64,000 nucleotides of DNA from Isoetes taiwanensis (GCA_021234155.1 JAJEKV010000009.1:6993546-7057545); one strand, 5' to 3'; shown: positions 1 through 12,239, counted from the first letter of the stretch. Numbers and translations: made by a program. Notes: generated from the sequence alone by a model not told the origin.

Positions 1-416
1 TCACAGTCCAGCTTGTAAACATGTATACTTAAATAATGTGCATGGATTCTTGTAAACCAAATTAAAACTGTATTCTGGCCTGACACCAGGAGTTGAGCAT
101 AAAAATTGTGCAGAACGAAAAGAGCGTCTAACTGACCGTATTATCATCAGGCCTTCCTGTGCAAGTTCTCCATCCCAAAGATCAAGTTTCAGAATCAGGA
201 CCCCACTGGCTCACTAAAACCCTAACACAAAGCATGGCAAAGTAAGGGACCGCGCTAAACGACTAGGCAGCCATCTCCCGCGCTAAATTTCATTATGACA
301 AATTTTCATTTCAGTTCTATAGTTACATTAGCCTATGGGGTTTAGAATGTGCCTGAATATTTACGGTTTGATGAGCGGAGAAACATTCTGGTATATTCCT
401 GCTGGTGGATTTGTGC
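1..416. other. no recognisable feature
   Basis: Unremarkable mixed-composition DNA. I see no convincing coding frame, RNA gene or repeat before the GC-rich foldback that starts near 417. Confidence 0.5.
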
Positions 417-583
417 TAGGTAACCGGCCGGATTGAGGGGTTTCCGGCCGGAAAACCGGCAGGCGGCGCCGCCGTGAGCGGCGTTAGCCGCAGGTGGCGC
501 CGCCGTGAGCGGCGTTAGCCGCGAGCAGCGCCGCCGCCTGCCGGTTTACCGGCCGAAAACCCCGAAATCCGGCCGGCTACCTA
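417..583. repeat. GC-rich foldback (inverted repeat) element
   Basis: Two arms of about 52 bp (417-468 and 532-583) are near-perfect reverse complements, beginning TAGGTAACCGGCCGGAT and ending at CTACCTA. Between them sit two tandem copies of a roughly 31-bp unit built on GGCGCCGCCGTGAGCGGC. The DNA could form a long, very GC-rich hairpin in an otherwise AT-rich setting. A partly similar element lies at about 41,040-41,255. It may be a foldback or MITE-type transposon. I see no flanking target duplication that I would defend. Confidence 0.6.
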
Positions 584-1596
584 ACGTGAACCGCGAGGGC
601 ATTGAAATTTCGTTCACCTGGCGGAAGTGTCATTTTTTCGGCCGGCCGGCATCAATTTTCTTCCTTTCCTTCTCTGGCGATGGAGAATGGCGCTTCTGTC
701 GTGCATTGAGGCATTGCAAGCCATTTTGCCAGTTTAAGGCTGCTGTGTGTGGCGCCTTCAGTTCTGGTACGTTTTTTATTTTTATTTTGTGTTGTTTATC
801 TGCGTCTAATATTCCCTGTTTATCTTTTGTAGGTTTTGGCGATTTTACAGAGGATTGCATGTATTCTTGAGCATTTTCTGAGCTTCTTGGCGAGTCTGGA
901 GGTTCTGGCAAGTCTGGAGTCCGGAGTTCAGCTTACAGTTTATTCTTGACGAGCTCGGACGTTTTAGGAAGTTTATTGCTGTAAAATCTGTCAAGATCCA
1001 CTCCAAATCCACTCGATATCTGCTCTTTCTCGGTTTTAATCCTCTTCCCGACATTCACCAGATCTGTTTCACCCTTCTTTCACCTTCTTTTTGGTTCTTT
1101 CTTTATTAGCCCTAGCGCCATATCTGTACTGTCGTTTTCTTGGAGGTTTCGGTTCTGCCTTTTCTTGTATACATACTGATTCTGTTGGAGGTTTCGGTTC
1201 TGCCATTCTAGATTTACTTGGAGCTTTAACATAGCGGCTAGAAGACAACCTAACTGGGGATTTTACAATCTCCACTGAGCCTTCACGTGGTAGAGAGTAC
1301 TCTTCTTCCTGATGCATTTGTCACGAGTTTCACTTACAGCTGATAGCTTTCTTTGAATGCAGACGGCTTCAGGAGCGAATGCCTGCAAATCTTCCACATC
1401 AATGCCGAAACTAATCTGGCCAGACCGCCTCTGTTTATGCAAAAACTCTTCAATAAGTCATGTTGGGGATCCAAAGGTGTAACTCCAAACTCGAAACTAG
1501 GACTGCTCTGCATTGATATCCGGTCATCGCCGTTGTGGAATGCACATTCAAGGTCGGCTCCAAATTGTAGGTTTATTACCTATGAATAAATATGAC
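584..1596. other. no assignable gene; one repeat-containing minus frame
   Basis: No gene is recognised. A minus-strand frame at 1,069-1,317 (82 codons) contains the motif AEPKPP twice, from a 20-bp repeat at about 1,139 and 1,184, and ends in a Lys/Arg-rich tail. It resembles the end of a basic low-complexity protein, but with no family match or splice context I do not call it a gene. Confidence 0.35.
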
Positions 1597-1726
1597 GAGG
1601 AATTTTAATGGCGGTGCTCTAGGCGGCGCCACCAACAAAGTGGAACTCCAAAAATTACCTAGAGGAATTTTAATGGCGGTGCTCTAGGCGGCGCCACCAA
1701 CAAAGTGGAACTCCAAAAATTACCTA
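1597..1726. repeat. 65-bp perfect tandem duplication
   Basis: Two adjacent copies of 65 bp (1,597-1,661 and 1,662-1,726), each starting GAGGAATTTTAATGGCGG and ending AAATTACCTA. They appear identical, so the duplication is recent. The unit contains a GGCGGCGCC core like the one in the foldbacks at 417 and 41,100. Confidence 0.9.
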
Positions 1727-3675
1727 AAATAAACAAACACTCAAAAATCCAGAAATTTCAATGCCCTGGCGGTTTACGGGGCATGTAACTTTTGGGTTGC
1801 CCTCGGGGCGAACTTTAGGTGGGGGTGAGGAGTCAGCATATACCATAGAATACATGGTTTGCACCTCGGGGGGCCAAGAAACTCGTCAAAGGCTAGAGGA
1901 TACTGATTAGGGGATTTTCCTGTTTCTAGGTTTTTAGTTTTATTTCGGGTCTATCCTCTATATAATTCTCTCTTACCATAGCATAGACGGAATTTGCATA
2001 TTTTGCTTTGATCCTTCTTCCCCCCCTTTTTTTTGTTCAACAGCAGAGCTTTTGTAAATTGAAGAGCCAGAGATGGCCTTGCAGTGTTCGAAATATTTCA
2101 CAACTGGAGATAACTTTCAAAGCACGTCATTTTTGTATATTCAAAGGTTTGCAATATTGAAGAGCCTTCTTGTTCACATTGGGCGATTTCATGTTCCTTC
2201 TTATAGGGTTTCCTTGCATTTTAGTTCAAAAGCCTTTTCTTTTTTAAATAAATTCGTCAAATCTACCCTTGTTTGCGTTTTTCAAATTCGCAAAATGACC
2301 ATCCAAATCCTTTGAACTCAATGTCACATCTCTGACGAGATTGTAGTTTCCGGGCGAGTTTTTGGATCTTCTACAAGACAAACCACAATGTGGTTCCTTG
2401 CCAAACAAAGATATTCTGATTGAGTGTTTCATTCAAAGTTAACTGAATAACGTTAGATGCAAAACAAAAAAAGAGAGAAGGAGAAGACGTGAAGTGCAAA
2501 AGAGCCTGAGTGCAAAACACTTTGATACTGAACTGTTTGAAACACAAGCATTTGATCTAGCAAAGCACTACGACCAGGAATGAACAAGAAAACAAAAGTC
2601 TTGCTAACATCTAAGTCTAAACTACATGTATAGTACAATGACCTTGGGCCCAAAGTAGCAAAATATCTGAAGTAACTGTTTCTGCGGTTGCAGCTGAAAT
2701 GGCTTCGGGAATCTCTAAGATCGGCTATAAGCAGGAATGGTCCTTTTGACATGCAAAGATACCCTAACTTCAGAGAATCGAAGACAAAGCTTTTCACTAT
2801 ATCGTAGGTACAAGACGTTGCATTGGATATGATTTTTCAACAGATGGAACAAGTGGTTCTTTGAGTAGCTTATGCAACACACAGAGGCGCTTATAATACT
2901 GTTTTTTGGAGTTGCGGAGGATTTGCCAAAAATATTTAGCCATATTGTGTGCCAAATGCATCAACGAGACTATCTAAGAGAACAAAGCATGCATAGACAT
3001 AGTTCTAAACATGTGATTCCATTTTACATCATGAATCAGTGAATTTTCCCCTGAAGGAGTAGCAAGTCTCTAGAGTCAGAAATTACACTTTCAAGATTTC
3101 TGTTATGCTTATTTGCCACAAAATTTTCGTTTGATAAAGCTTTTAGGTAGTGGTTGCATAACTATAATGAAGAGGGCGACATTTTTAAAATTCAAATTTT
3201 AAAATGTACCAGAGCACAAAGAAGACATTAATTTTCTAGATCTATAATGGGCCAAAGATCTTGTGTAAGCAAAAGTTCCATCATAATTGCCCGTTGAATG
3301 CAAGTTGAGAAAAAACTAACCTTTTCTGGCCAGCTATATGCATTATAACCAATTGGTGGTGGAAATGCGCAGGGCAGACTGAGTTATGGTGTGTTGAGCT
3401 CATCAATTGCTGCCTGTGACTATGTTATTTGATTATCAATATCCTGTAAATAAGCTTTCAGGCATATTGCATTACTTGTCTCCTAAAGTTCTATACTTTT
3501 CACCATTCGACAAGGAGCTTCTTCTGTGCGAGTATATGTAATTGAAGACTTAAGGAAGAGAACTAAGTTTTCAAATAATTTTTTACATTTTTTTTTCTGC
3601 AAGATTCATTTGGAGACCAAGGATAAAACTGTTAGACTCGTGCCAAAATTTTTAACTTGTCGTGACCAAATCCTG
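1727..3675. other. no gene recognised
   Basis: About 1.9 kb of AT-rich DNA. Short open frames occur but none shows a recognisable domain, codon structure or splice pattern. I see no RNA gene or transposon terminus here. Confidence 0.45.
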
Positions 3676-4300
3676 GAGTGTATGTGCGTAAGAGCTCGCC
3701 TGGCTGGGAATGGTATGTTGTGGTTCAGCACCAAATAACGGACACGGTGGTGAAGTAGAGGTGGAACCTTGCCTAGCATGGTTACAAGGCTTCCTGTGCT
3801 ATGCTAGGCTTATAGTTGGTCACTGTGTGTGGGCTGGATATGGGTCTGACACCCCCTGAGTCACATGATACATACCTATAGGGACGTCCTGGATTCGATG
3901 AGCACGGATGGGGCCGGCTTGTGGATTTTGGGGGTTTAAGTCAGGTACGTATGCATGGGTACTAGTGGTGACACGATCCTCTAGCCACCTATGGAACCAT
4001 CGTGGTCGGGACGGGACTCACCCCTTTCCTGCCTCATCGGACCGGGGAGATGTAATCTAGAGTAGTTTCATAGGGTGATTCCATGAGATTGCGTCTCCCG
4101 ACGGCTACAACCACGACATAGCATGTTCCAGCCTATCTGCAAAGTGTACACAGGAGGGGCGGATGGAGTGGACTACCCTAGCCATTGTTCTATGCTAGCC
4201 AATGCCATTGTCATGATTCCATCTGTTGTTATCCGGTGGCCCTGACTATCAGTTGACCTCCTTGGAGTTTGAGCCTATGGTAGAACTGATATGGTGGTGC
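3676..4300 (+). mobile_element. old diverged LTR fragment, left part (same family as 48,831 element)
   Basis: This stretch aligns by eye with 49,540-50,150 inside the 5' LTR of the chromovirus at 48,831. Shared blocks include TCAGCACCAAATAACGGACA versus TTAGCACCAAACAAGGGACA, GGGTCTGACAC, GTACACAGGAGGGGCGGATG versus GTGCACAGGAGGGGCGGATG, and GTTCTATGC. It is clearly diverged, hence old. The matching right end of the same LTR lies 17 kb away at about 21,291-21,537, so the LTR has been split by later insertions. Confidence 0.8.
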
Positions 4301-4437
4301 TCGAGGAAGTGGCTACGGGGAGCAAGAGAATGAGAAATAAAGTTAAAATGTAGAAGCCAAAACCTTGCATATGGTACCTAAAGCCAAGTTTTAATGGTTA
4401 AAGATCTTTGGGAAACGTAGTTTTAATTATAAAAAAG

Positions 4438-4442
4438 ACAAA
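4438..4442. repeat. target site duplication ACAAA (left)
   Basis: The five bases before the left LTR are ACAAA, identical to the five bases after the right LTR at 15,429-15,433. This is the 5-bp duplication expected of a Ty3/gypsy integrase and fixes both ends of the element. Confidence 0.9.
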
Positions 4443-5047
4443 TGTTTGGGGTCCGGGCTCGGGATCGCCTGAGGGACAGATCTCTGTGAGATCCTTGAAG
4501 TCCGGCAGGGTAAATCCTGAGACACTCTTGTCACGCGGGATTTTTGCTAACAGAGGAAAGAACAAGAAAAACTCAGATAAAACAGCAATTGCAATACACA
4601 ATGAAACACACAAGACACTTGTGGAGAACACGGCAATCCATTGATCAAAACAAGTGTACAATGAAGGCTCAAAAGAGCGCACAACAGGCGACCCGCATGT
4701 CTGCTCTGTAGTGACACAAAAGAACACTCTGAACCCCTCCCGAAGGAGCAAAAATGCTACAATATATAGGAACACGGAGTGGCCTACGGGCCTGAATCTG
4801 ATCCTCATCATGACAACGCGTGCTCCACTACTTGGGCACTCGAACAGGAATCTGAGCTGTCCGCGGCCGTGCTAACAGACAAGTAGTGGCCCGCCGTGGG
4901 TCCTACCTTTGGGTCTTCTGCTTCTTGGAGGAGCTTTGACCCGCCGTGGCGCCTTGTGGATCCCTCTTCTTGGACACCGTGGCCAGTGGGGCCTCGCCCT
5001 CATGCAGCAAGTATAGACACGTAGGTGCGCCAGCGCTGGGGCTAACA
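4443..5047 (-). repeat. 3' LTR of element 1
   Basis: 605 bp. On the plus strand it begins TGTTTGGGGTCCGGGCTCGG and ends GGGGCTAACA, so on the element strand it reads TGTTAGCCCC...CCCCAAACA. It matches the copy at 14,829-15,428 almost base for base, except at clusters involving CAG or CTG. Confidence 0.95.
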
Positions 5048-5057
5048 CTCCCCTACC
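5048..5057 (-). promoter_or_regulatory. polypurine tract of element 1
   Basis: On the minus strand this is GGTAGGGGAG, directly abutting the TG of the 3' LTR. This is the expected plus-strand DNA priming site for the element. Confidence 0.75.
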
Positions 5058-6489
5058 AAACTACACTTATTGGCTAGAAAAGGGGGCATGAATCCGGGGG
5101 TGGGAATCCTCGTTCATCTTTCTGATCTTGAATATAGAGATGAGGGAGGCTCAGCTTACTGTATTCACTGAGTGTTGTTCGTCTCTTTTCCAGATTTGCT
5201 TGAGTCCTGGATGCCAAACATTCGGCTGCTCCTATGAGAAAGCCTTCAGAAATCATGTTCTCCAGTGGCGTGGATCTCGAGATGGAAGATTTGTGATCTC
5301 CATGTATAAGACAAGGTCCAACCCGAACTTTCCAAAGATTTGCATTGGGGTTGCAAAAGTGGATCCGCACTTGCGTTTCGCGATACTCGAGTATGGTCAT
5401 GAGTCTTTGCCGCATGCATTACGCTTTGCCGAAATACGATGGATCAGCTGAAGTTTTGGCCTTGGCAAGGAAGGTTACAAGACCAGAAATTGCATTCTGG
5501 GCAGGGCGGTCTTCCACGAACACGCATTGGGCATGTATATCCAGTTGTTGGTGTTGTCCAAAGTCTCATCCTCACGCCATTTGCGTCTGCGGATGAAGCG
5601 TGGGTCCCAACGCTTGTCTCACGCAATTGCCGTGGGTGTCCAATCTGCATGTTCTTTGACTTCAGTAGTCCAGAATTCTTGTCTCCATGCTGGGGAATTG
5701 ACCTTGATCAGAGGTGGGCATCCAAAGCTTGCTAGTGTACTCGGTTGTTTGGGGGGTTGGTGCCGGTCATCCCCAGACTGTTCTTGGAATTCCAATAATA
5801 TCTTCTCGTGTAGTTTGTTTTGGTAATCGTCTCCCATGCCTTTGGAATGTACATGTGTCATCACAGTCTGTGGTCCCACTCATCGAGGGAGGACGTTGTT
5901 TTTCAGCTCCATGTGCGCATGTGCAAGGAAGCATAATGTTGTAAGAACAACGTGCAAGGTCAAGTTCTTGTTCCGAAGTTGTATAGTGTCCAAGGAGCGT
6001 GCCAAGTTCGCCTAGCCATAGCTCCACTTCTTTTCGTAGAAGAGGCATGTATTACGAGGTAACAGTTTGCGTAAATTTTGTATCTTGGAGGTACTTGTTC
6101 TTCTTGGTCAAAAGAACTGCCGCTTTGTATCTCCTTTAAAGTTCTCAAGGCGTTTATCCGGATGAGCCCGAGTAACATGTGCCGTAGAAGTCGCGGCATG
6201 ACATAAGCCGGGGGCTATGGTTCCGAGAGCGAAATGGTCGAGATCCGCAACCCGTAGGATATCAAAATTGACGAGAGCACAAAGTGTGCCTCGTTAGGTG
6301 GACGAACATCAAGGGCCAATTTCGATTCGACATCGCCTACTGATCCGGGGACTTGTGGTATCACCCTTGTTTCTCGGCCGAGAATAAAAAGAAAAGTGTT
6401 TTTCCTTGCTTGCACATAGTCATGGTAACCGGGTCGGCCGGATAGTCGGGGGAATAGCGTAAGCAAGTCGATAGGTTTGTTACGCTTTT
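5058..6489 (-). other. element 1, 3' region without assignable product
   Basis: Sequence internal to element 1, between the accessory coiled-coil frame and the polypurine tract. Several fragments of 60-110 codons exist on both strands, but none matches a family I know and frames change every 200-300 bp. It could be a decayed env-like or other accessory ORF, or captured sequence. CAG/CTG depletion is marked here, so the lack of frames may be partly artefactual. Confidence 0.45.
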
Positions 6490-8140
6490 TTTACGCATCA
6501 TCTGCCGCCCCTTTCGCCCATCTAAAAGCCGTATCTTGTAACTGCAATGATATCTTGTTGCTCGGAGAGACCGGGTCCGCAGCCCGTGACTTTCGCGTGT
6601 GAGGTGTGTCCGACTTGTCCGGAGAAGTTGGGAATCGAGGAGCTTGAAGTCGGAGTGGCTTGCAAGTCCGCATTTTGAGTGCTTTGACTATTTCAAGAGC
6701 ATCTGCGGTGTTGCCGCGGAGCTGGTCTAACTTGCCTTGGAGAGATGCGATGTGAGCATCCTTATTCGCAAGGTGGTTTTCAAAGTCGTGACCTTGGACT
6801 CAAGTATCAAGTTGGTCATGCGGGTGTCTTTGTTCTCGGTCGAGTAGCATTATTCGTGACGCACAGATTGTTGTAGCGTGTCTCAAGATCGGTGTACTTG
6901 GTGTCGTTTTGTTGTAGGGACTCCTTGAGTTCCTTGACAATTTTTGGGATTGATGAAGGGTTTCTCGATGGATCATGAATTGATTGTGCAAGGCTTCTTC
7001 TCCGGCCTCACGGTCCACCAAATCGGTCTTGATGTTGTGACTTCGGCTTGAGTTGGTCCACGGACTCGTGTCGCGGCCCACGGTGGTGCTATGAAGTTCC
7101 GTGATGATCACGGAGGGCATCAAGGTACCGAGGACAGCTTCATTTGTAGGTATCCACGGTGTGAGGAGGTGGATGGGATGGCTTTGGTCCTGTCACCCTT
7201 GTTTATAGATCCTTGGTCATTCTTTGGAGTGTCCTTGTGAGTACTCGTGAGATCAATGGGAGTTTTGTTGTCTTGTCTTTGTTGTTTTTTTTATTCTTTG
7301 TTGAGTAGGAGGTGGAGACGGTGGTTGTGAAATATTTCTGACTGTATGGAGTTGGCTGACGAGATTGATGGTGCTGAGAAGGAGGAGAGTTTGGTTGAAG
7401 ACCTTTCAAAGCATCAATAAGGTCAGGATGTTGGCTTGGTGGAGAAGGGGGGTATGATGGCACGTGGGGGTCCGATGATTAATGAAAGCCCCGAAGTGGG
7501 CTCCCATGGGGCAGTCCGAGGAAGAGTTAGGATTTTTTCTGAGTCTGTCAAGTTCCTGTTGAAATCTCTGATACAGGAGTTGAGTCCAATTGATTGTTTC
7601 AGTGGTGTTGGTGAGGATATAGTACAGATGGTAGAAAACATCGTTAATAGAGGTATTCTTCATGGAGTAACCCAAAAATTTCCTCCAAAGAAACTTGGTA
7701 AAGGCATCATGTTGCTTTGGAAAGGTGGACAACTTGGTTTGTGCAGCATTATAAGGAATAGAGCAGAATTTGGAAATATCATATTTACCAATGTCAAGGT
7801 AAGACAAGGCATTGGGCGGATTGGGTAGAGAAAAGGCAGAGGCTATGGTTTGAGGGTTTAGGAGTATAGGGTTTCCATCGACTTGGGAGGCATATCCATC
7901 TTACGCCTTCACGGTGTTAGCCACAAATTGTCGTAATTTGTTCCGTTGGGAGCCGGGAATTCTATTGCGAGAAAATGAAACAATCCGGAACTCACCGGGA
8001 GGTTATAGGTGATGCCGGATGTGGGAGCCGGTGCGATGAAGAAACGAACTTGATATTTCGGATGAATTGCCTGGATCCATTGGTGCGATCGCGTTGAGTG
8101 TTGAGTTCTTGGAGGTAGAAGCCATCTTGAAGGTCGAGGT
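6490..8140 (-). pseudogene. accessory ORF after integrase, helical then coiled-coil (broken)
   Basis: Reading on the minus strand from about 8,133 there is an N-terminal MASTSKNSTL segment. A block at 7,406-7,830 then holds LSYLDIGKYDISKFCSIPY, FLWRKFLGYSMKNT and INWTQLLYQRF, followed by a Pro/Ser/Gln-rich linker. A C-terminal coiled coil at about 6,490-7,050 includes NKDAHIASLQGKLDQL and ends in a basic tail before the stop near 6,491. The segments lie in different frames, so the gene is broken or miscalled by single bases. The position between integrase and 3' LTR, and the helix plus coiled-coil layout, resemble accessory or 'plant transposon protein' ORFs of Tat/Athila-like elements (inference). 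Function unknown. A T20 tract (A20 on the element strand) lies just upstream at 8,217-8,236. Confidence 0.55.
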
Positions 8141-9039
8141 CACGGAGTGCTAAGCCGGAAGGGCCTGAGTGGAGTATGAGTGAAAAGTGAGGAGTGGAAG
8201 TGACGGTTGGGAAGGGTTTTTTTTTTTTTTTTTTTTGAAGAGTCGTGGGAGACACGGTCGAAAAGATCGTGGACGATGGAGAATCTCAAGAGACAGCCTT
8301 CAGACCAAGATGCGTGAGAGTTCCTGGCGGGAGAATAAAACTTTAATGGCGGACGGTATTAACTGCTGGCAGTTGTCAGAATATTAAAAAAGAGGAGTCG
8401 AAAAGTTTGCAGGTACAAAAATATCGGTGGGGAATGATTACGGAATATCCGCGGAGGTGACCTTTTCGTGAACAAACCGCTAGGGTTGGTATTCGGGCCT
8501 ATAAATTGGAAGTTGGGTTCGCCGAGAAGAACCAAAATTCGTGAAGATGGAGAACTCGATAACAAATGGGTCCGGTGAGCTTCCGCGACCGGATTACATG
8601 CAAGATGGACGACGCCGACCTGGGCGTCTGTGGAATCGCCGGATCCCTATGGATCCTTGGTTGGAGGCACCGCCGTCAACCGGAGATGAACTCGACGCCG
8701 GGAGGTGATCGTTCATTTGGAGTGGTCGCATTGTGGGGCTTCCGTGATCCTCCGAAAGTGGAGTGCCCCCGCAGTAAAGGGCGCAGTAGCAAACATGATA
8801 GGGGTTTTCCCAATTTTTGTTTAGTTTAGGACTTTTCGGGTGAAAAATCCCACAAATAATTGTAGCCGGGCAATTTTGTACATAATAGAAAAGTGTTTCT
8901 CATAAATTTGTACAAGTGGTATCTTGTTGTAAATTTTGTTCTTGAGCTAAGGATCTTTGCAGTTAGGGGGTTTGAAATTTCTTGAGTCGAAATCCATTGA
9001 CTAATGTAGGAAATGGAGTGCCATCCAATTCTTGTAATT
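8141..9039 (-). other. element 1 spacer between integrase and accessory ORF
   Basis: About 0.9 kb with no assigned domain. It holds the A20 tract noted above and, on the opposite strand, an open frame at 8,549-8,710 starting MENSITNGSGELPRP that matches nothing I recognise. Some plant Ty3 elements carry an antisense ORF here, but the evidence is too thin to call one. Confidence 0.4.
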
Positions 9040-10110
9040 GTAAAACTCCGGGATGTGGTATCTCGAAATTTTGTATGGTCCCGACCATCCGAGCTTGAGT
9101 TTGCCGGGATGTTGTTGATATCTCGAGTCGTAAAGAAGAACTAAGTCGCCAATTTGAAAAGTTTTGTTTTTGATGTGTTTGTCATGCCATTGTTTTTGTA
9201 GTTGTTTGCCTTGTTGAAGTCTAAGAAAAGCATCTCTTGAAGTTCATCCAGTTGTTCCAGGTTGATAAACTCGTTCTTGCAAAGCTGGCGATGGATTATG
9301 TTACATTTGCTAACTGAAATTTGAGTGAGGGTAAAATGAACTCAAAAGGCATAAGAGCCTCTTGGCCATACACAAGTCGAAAAGGTGTTTGACCGGTTGC
9401 TACTTTGTATGTTGTATTGTAAGCCCATAAAAGCAGAGGTAACTTATCTTGCCAATCTTTTCTTGTAGGATCACAAATCTTCTTGAGAATGTGGATAAGC
9501 ACCTTGTTTGTGCTTTCAGCCAAGCCATTACCACGGGGATAGTAAGGCGTGCTTTTTTACGTGATGAATGTGCGAGATAGTTAGTGAGTTCAAACAATAG
9601 TGTGATTGATGAAATGAACTCCACGATCACTAACTAATTCTAAGGGACATCCAAATCGCGTGATGATGTTCTTGTAGAGAACCTTATTTCGTACTAGCAG
9701 CCGTGTTGTCGTAGAGCACACGCTTCAGCCCATTTGGTTGCATAGTCCGTGAAGACTAGAATGTAGCGTGCCCTAGTGTTGATTGCAGGTGGGTCCATGG
9801 GACCAACAAAATCCATACCCCATTTGGCAAAGGGGAGAGGCGTGGCTATTGGCGTGAGCGGCAGAGGCGCCACGGCCGTGGGTCTACCAAGCCTCGACAA
9901 ACATCACACGCGCGTGTGTATTTGTGAGCATCTTTAAAAGCGTGGGCAGTAATACCCAAAGAAGGAGGAGTTTCCTTCTAACGTGTTGTTCCATTGAAAT
10001 GACCACTGCCAAGTCCTTCGTGGGCTTGTTTGACTAGATCAGGGACTTCGTGAGGAAGAACACATCGTCGGAGCACATTGTCTTTGCCACATTTATAGAG
10101 ATGGCCAGCA
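9040..10110 (-). pseudogene. element 1 integrase (frameshifted)
   Basis: The minus strand shows an HHCC zinc finger region (HEGLGSGHFNG, then CDVCRG near 9,890). The start of the catalytic core follows (FAKWGMDFVGPMDPP, then ILVFTDYATKWAEA). A block near 9,300-9,520 reads STNKVLIHILKKICDP and WQDKLPLLLWAYNTT. A C-terminal GPY/F-type module has LVLLYDSRYQQHPGKL and LGWSGPYKI at about 9,070-9,160. This is the full plan of a Ty3/gypsy integrase, which inserts the cDNA copy into the genome. Frame changes occur every few hundred bases, so no single protein is encoded as written. I see no C-terminal chromodomain. Confidence 0.8.
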
Positions 10111-10419
10111 ACCATCGTATAATCTCGTACTTCGCGAAGGAATTGTTGTTTATGCGTAAGTTGTCTTTCCGAGAGAGCGTGGGGTCACTTGATCCGAGTG
10201 CGCGTGAGGAGAAAGCGTTGATAGTCGTGGTACCAATGAGGCGTGGCGTGACCGTAAAACAGCTTGAGCATCCGGAAGGGCATCGTGAACTCCTTCCGAG
10301 GGATCATCCGCGGTGTATGCGTGAAAGATAGTCGGGGACCGTGAGTGGGCCCCGCTTGTGAATAATTTCAAAGGGGCAAACTCTTGCAATATCAATATCC
10401 ATCGAGCAATTCGCCCGTG

Positions 10420-11780
10420 GGGTTTGGCTTATTGATTAAATATAGAAGAGCTTGATGATCCACATAAAAGTTTAATTTGACTACCAAGAAGATAGTGTCG
10501 AAAAGCGTTGTACACAAAAGATAAGGCCAAGGGCTTCCCTTTCCGCGGGTCGAATAGTTGCCGCCAGATTGAGTTTTTCACCGGGCGATCCGATGGGCTT
10601 GTCCCGATTTGGTGCATACTCTTGAGCTAGAACAGCCCAATCGCAAAGCCCTGAAACATCAACATGGACATGGAATGGTTTGTCCCATTGAGGTGGTACT
10701 AGCACGGGGCTTCGTGAGCTTGACTTTGAGTTCTTTAAAAGCTTGATTTGCATCGATGTCCAAGTCCATGTGTATGGATTTCCGGTCGGCTTTGTGAATT
10801 GGATCGGCAAATGGGTGCCAATTTCGGAATAAAGGTGGCATAGAAGTTGACTTTGCCAAGAAAGGAACGCGGTGTCCTTGATGTTCGCAGTGGATATGCT
10901 CCGATGACACAACTGGATTTTACCGGGTCCGTTGTAATGCCGCGGTCGACTCAACGATATGTCCTTAAGTACACCCGAGGTGACACGAAGGTGCACTTTT
11001 CCGGATTGAGGCTAATTCCGGATTCATCACAAGCGTTGAAAAACTAGTTCAAGTTTTACCAAATGGTCCATAACGGGTGTAAGTGGAGAAGTCATCCCGA
11101 AAAGACTTGCGAAAGGGATGAACTTGCATGTACTCTTGAAAAACAAAGAAGCATAATGCGTTGAAATGTGGATGGTGAGTTTGACAATCCAAAAGGAACG
11201 ACTTTGTAAGCAAAGGTACCCCATGGAGTAGTGAAGGTAGTCTTTAGTTGATCTTCTTCTCGAATGGATATTTGATTATAACCGAGAAGCCGCCCATGAA
11301 GGAGTACATCTCGTGGCTCGCTACATCTTCCAACACTTGATCCGTGAAGGGGAGAGGGAAATGATCCTTTTCCGTGGCTTGATTGAGTTTTCTATAATCC
11401 ACACAAACGCCAATTTTTCCATTATGTTTGAGGGCAATAACAATAGGACTTACCCATTCTGAATGTTTGACCTCGAGATAAGTCCAAAAGTCAAAAGTTT
11501 GTCAAGTTCGGCTTTAACCTTTTCACGGTAGTTTGGGTTTGCGCAGATCGTCGTTGCTAGATGGGTCTAGCATCCGGCTTGGTGGGAATCGAGAGTTGTC
11601 CCAATTCTTTCTTGATACCCTGAGGTCTTTGTAGCTCCAAGCAAAGATGTGCTTGAAACGCTTGAATAGCGCAATGGCTTGCTCCCACGAATCGGGGCGT
11701 GAGGTCGCGTGCCAATCGGATTGGTTGATTTGTTCCAATATCAATTATGTCCACCGCAGGAGTTTGAATGTGTGGAATGA
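10420..11780 (-). pseudogene. element 1 reverse transcriptase and RNase H (frameshifted)
   Basis: Minus-strand RT motifs in order: a pre-RT linker with FKRFKHIFAWSYKDL, then [51 protein letters not shown] and a diverged catalytic-loop region (DDFSTYT). RNase H follows (FHVHVDVSGLCDWAVLAQE). Frames break repeatedly. Where I compare with the related copy at 23,500-24,200, the breaks fall where CAG or CTG would be expected: one T too many in CGCTTGTGATGAA, and CATCCGG versus CATCAGG. The product would copy element RNA into DNA in a particle. Confidence 0.82.
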
Positions 11781-12239
11781 CTTGATCATCCCGAGCGGTG
11801 TGGGCTGGCTCACAGAGTACGACGGTGATGTTCATGTTGACCAATTTTGAAAAATAGTGGCGTGCCACTAGGAGTTGGTGTGGTGTCTTCTTGAGCGGGA
11901 GGAGGAGCCGGGGTACCGTCTCCTCATGTGGAACCAATGTGACGTTGTTACAAGGTGTCAAATAGGGGTCAACCAAGCGTTGCTATGCCTTTATCAATAT
12001 CCATGTCTTCCCATGGTTGATTGTATTCGGGTAAGCCGTGAGTGGCAAACCCTTGGCTTGTAAATCGATAGGTGTTGCAAACTTGTTCGTGAGTCACCGC
12101 CCGATTCAGCGTGATCTACAGAAATGATCCGCCCGTGGTCGATCCATCGCGGGCGATGAGCTTGCCATCCGTGATAACAAGTTGATCTCGCGGGCCCAAG
12201 AGTGAATGCTTTTAGCTTGTCTCAAAAAAGGGTCGCCCT

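Noticed and set aside
505-870. 121-codon plus-strand frame as a gene
   Set aside because: It starts inside the GC-rich foldback, has no recognisable domain, and the opposite strand is open as well.
5128-5451. Plus-strand frame inside element 1 near the 3' LTR as a captured gene
   Set aside because: No family resemblance, and the minus strand is equally open; left as unassigned.
7436-7828. 130-codon plus-strand frame antisense to element 1
   Set aside because: The minus-strand frame over the same bases has the more protein-like composition and fits the element's direction; the plus frame is taken as its shadow.
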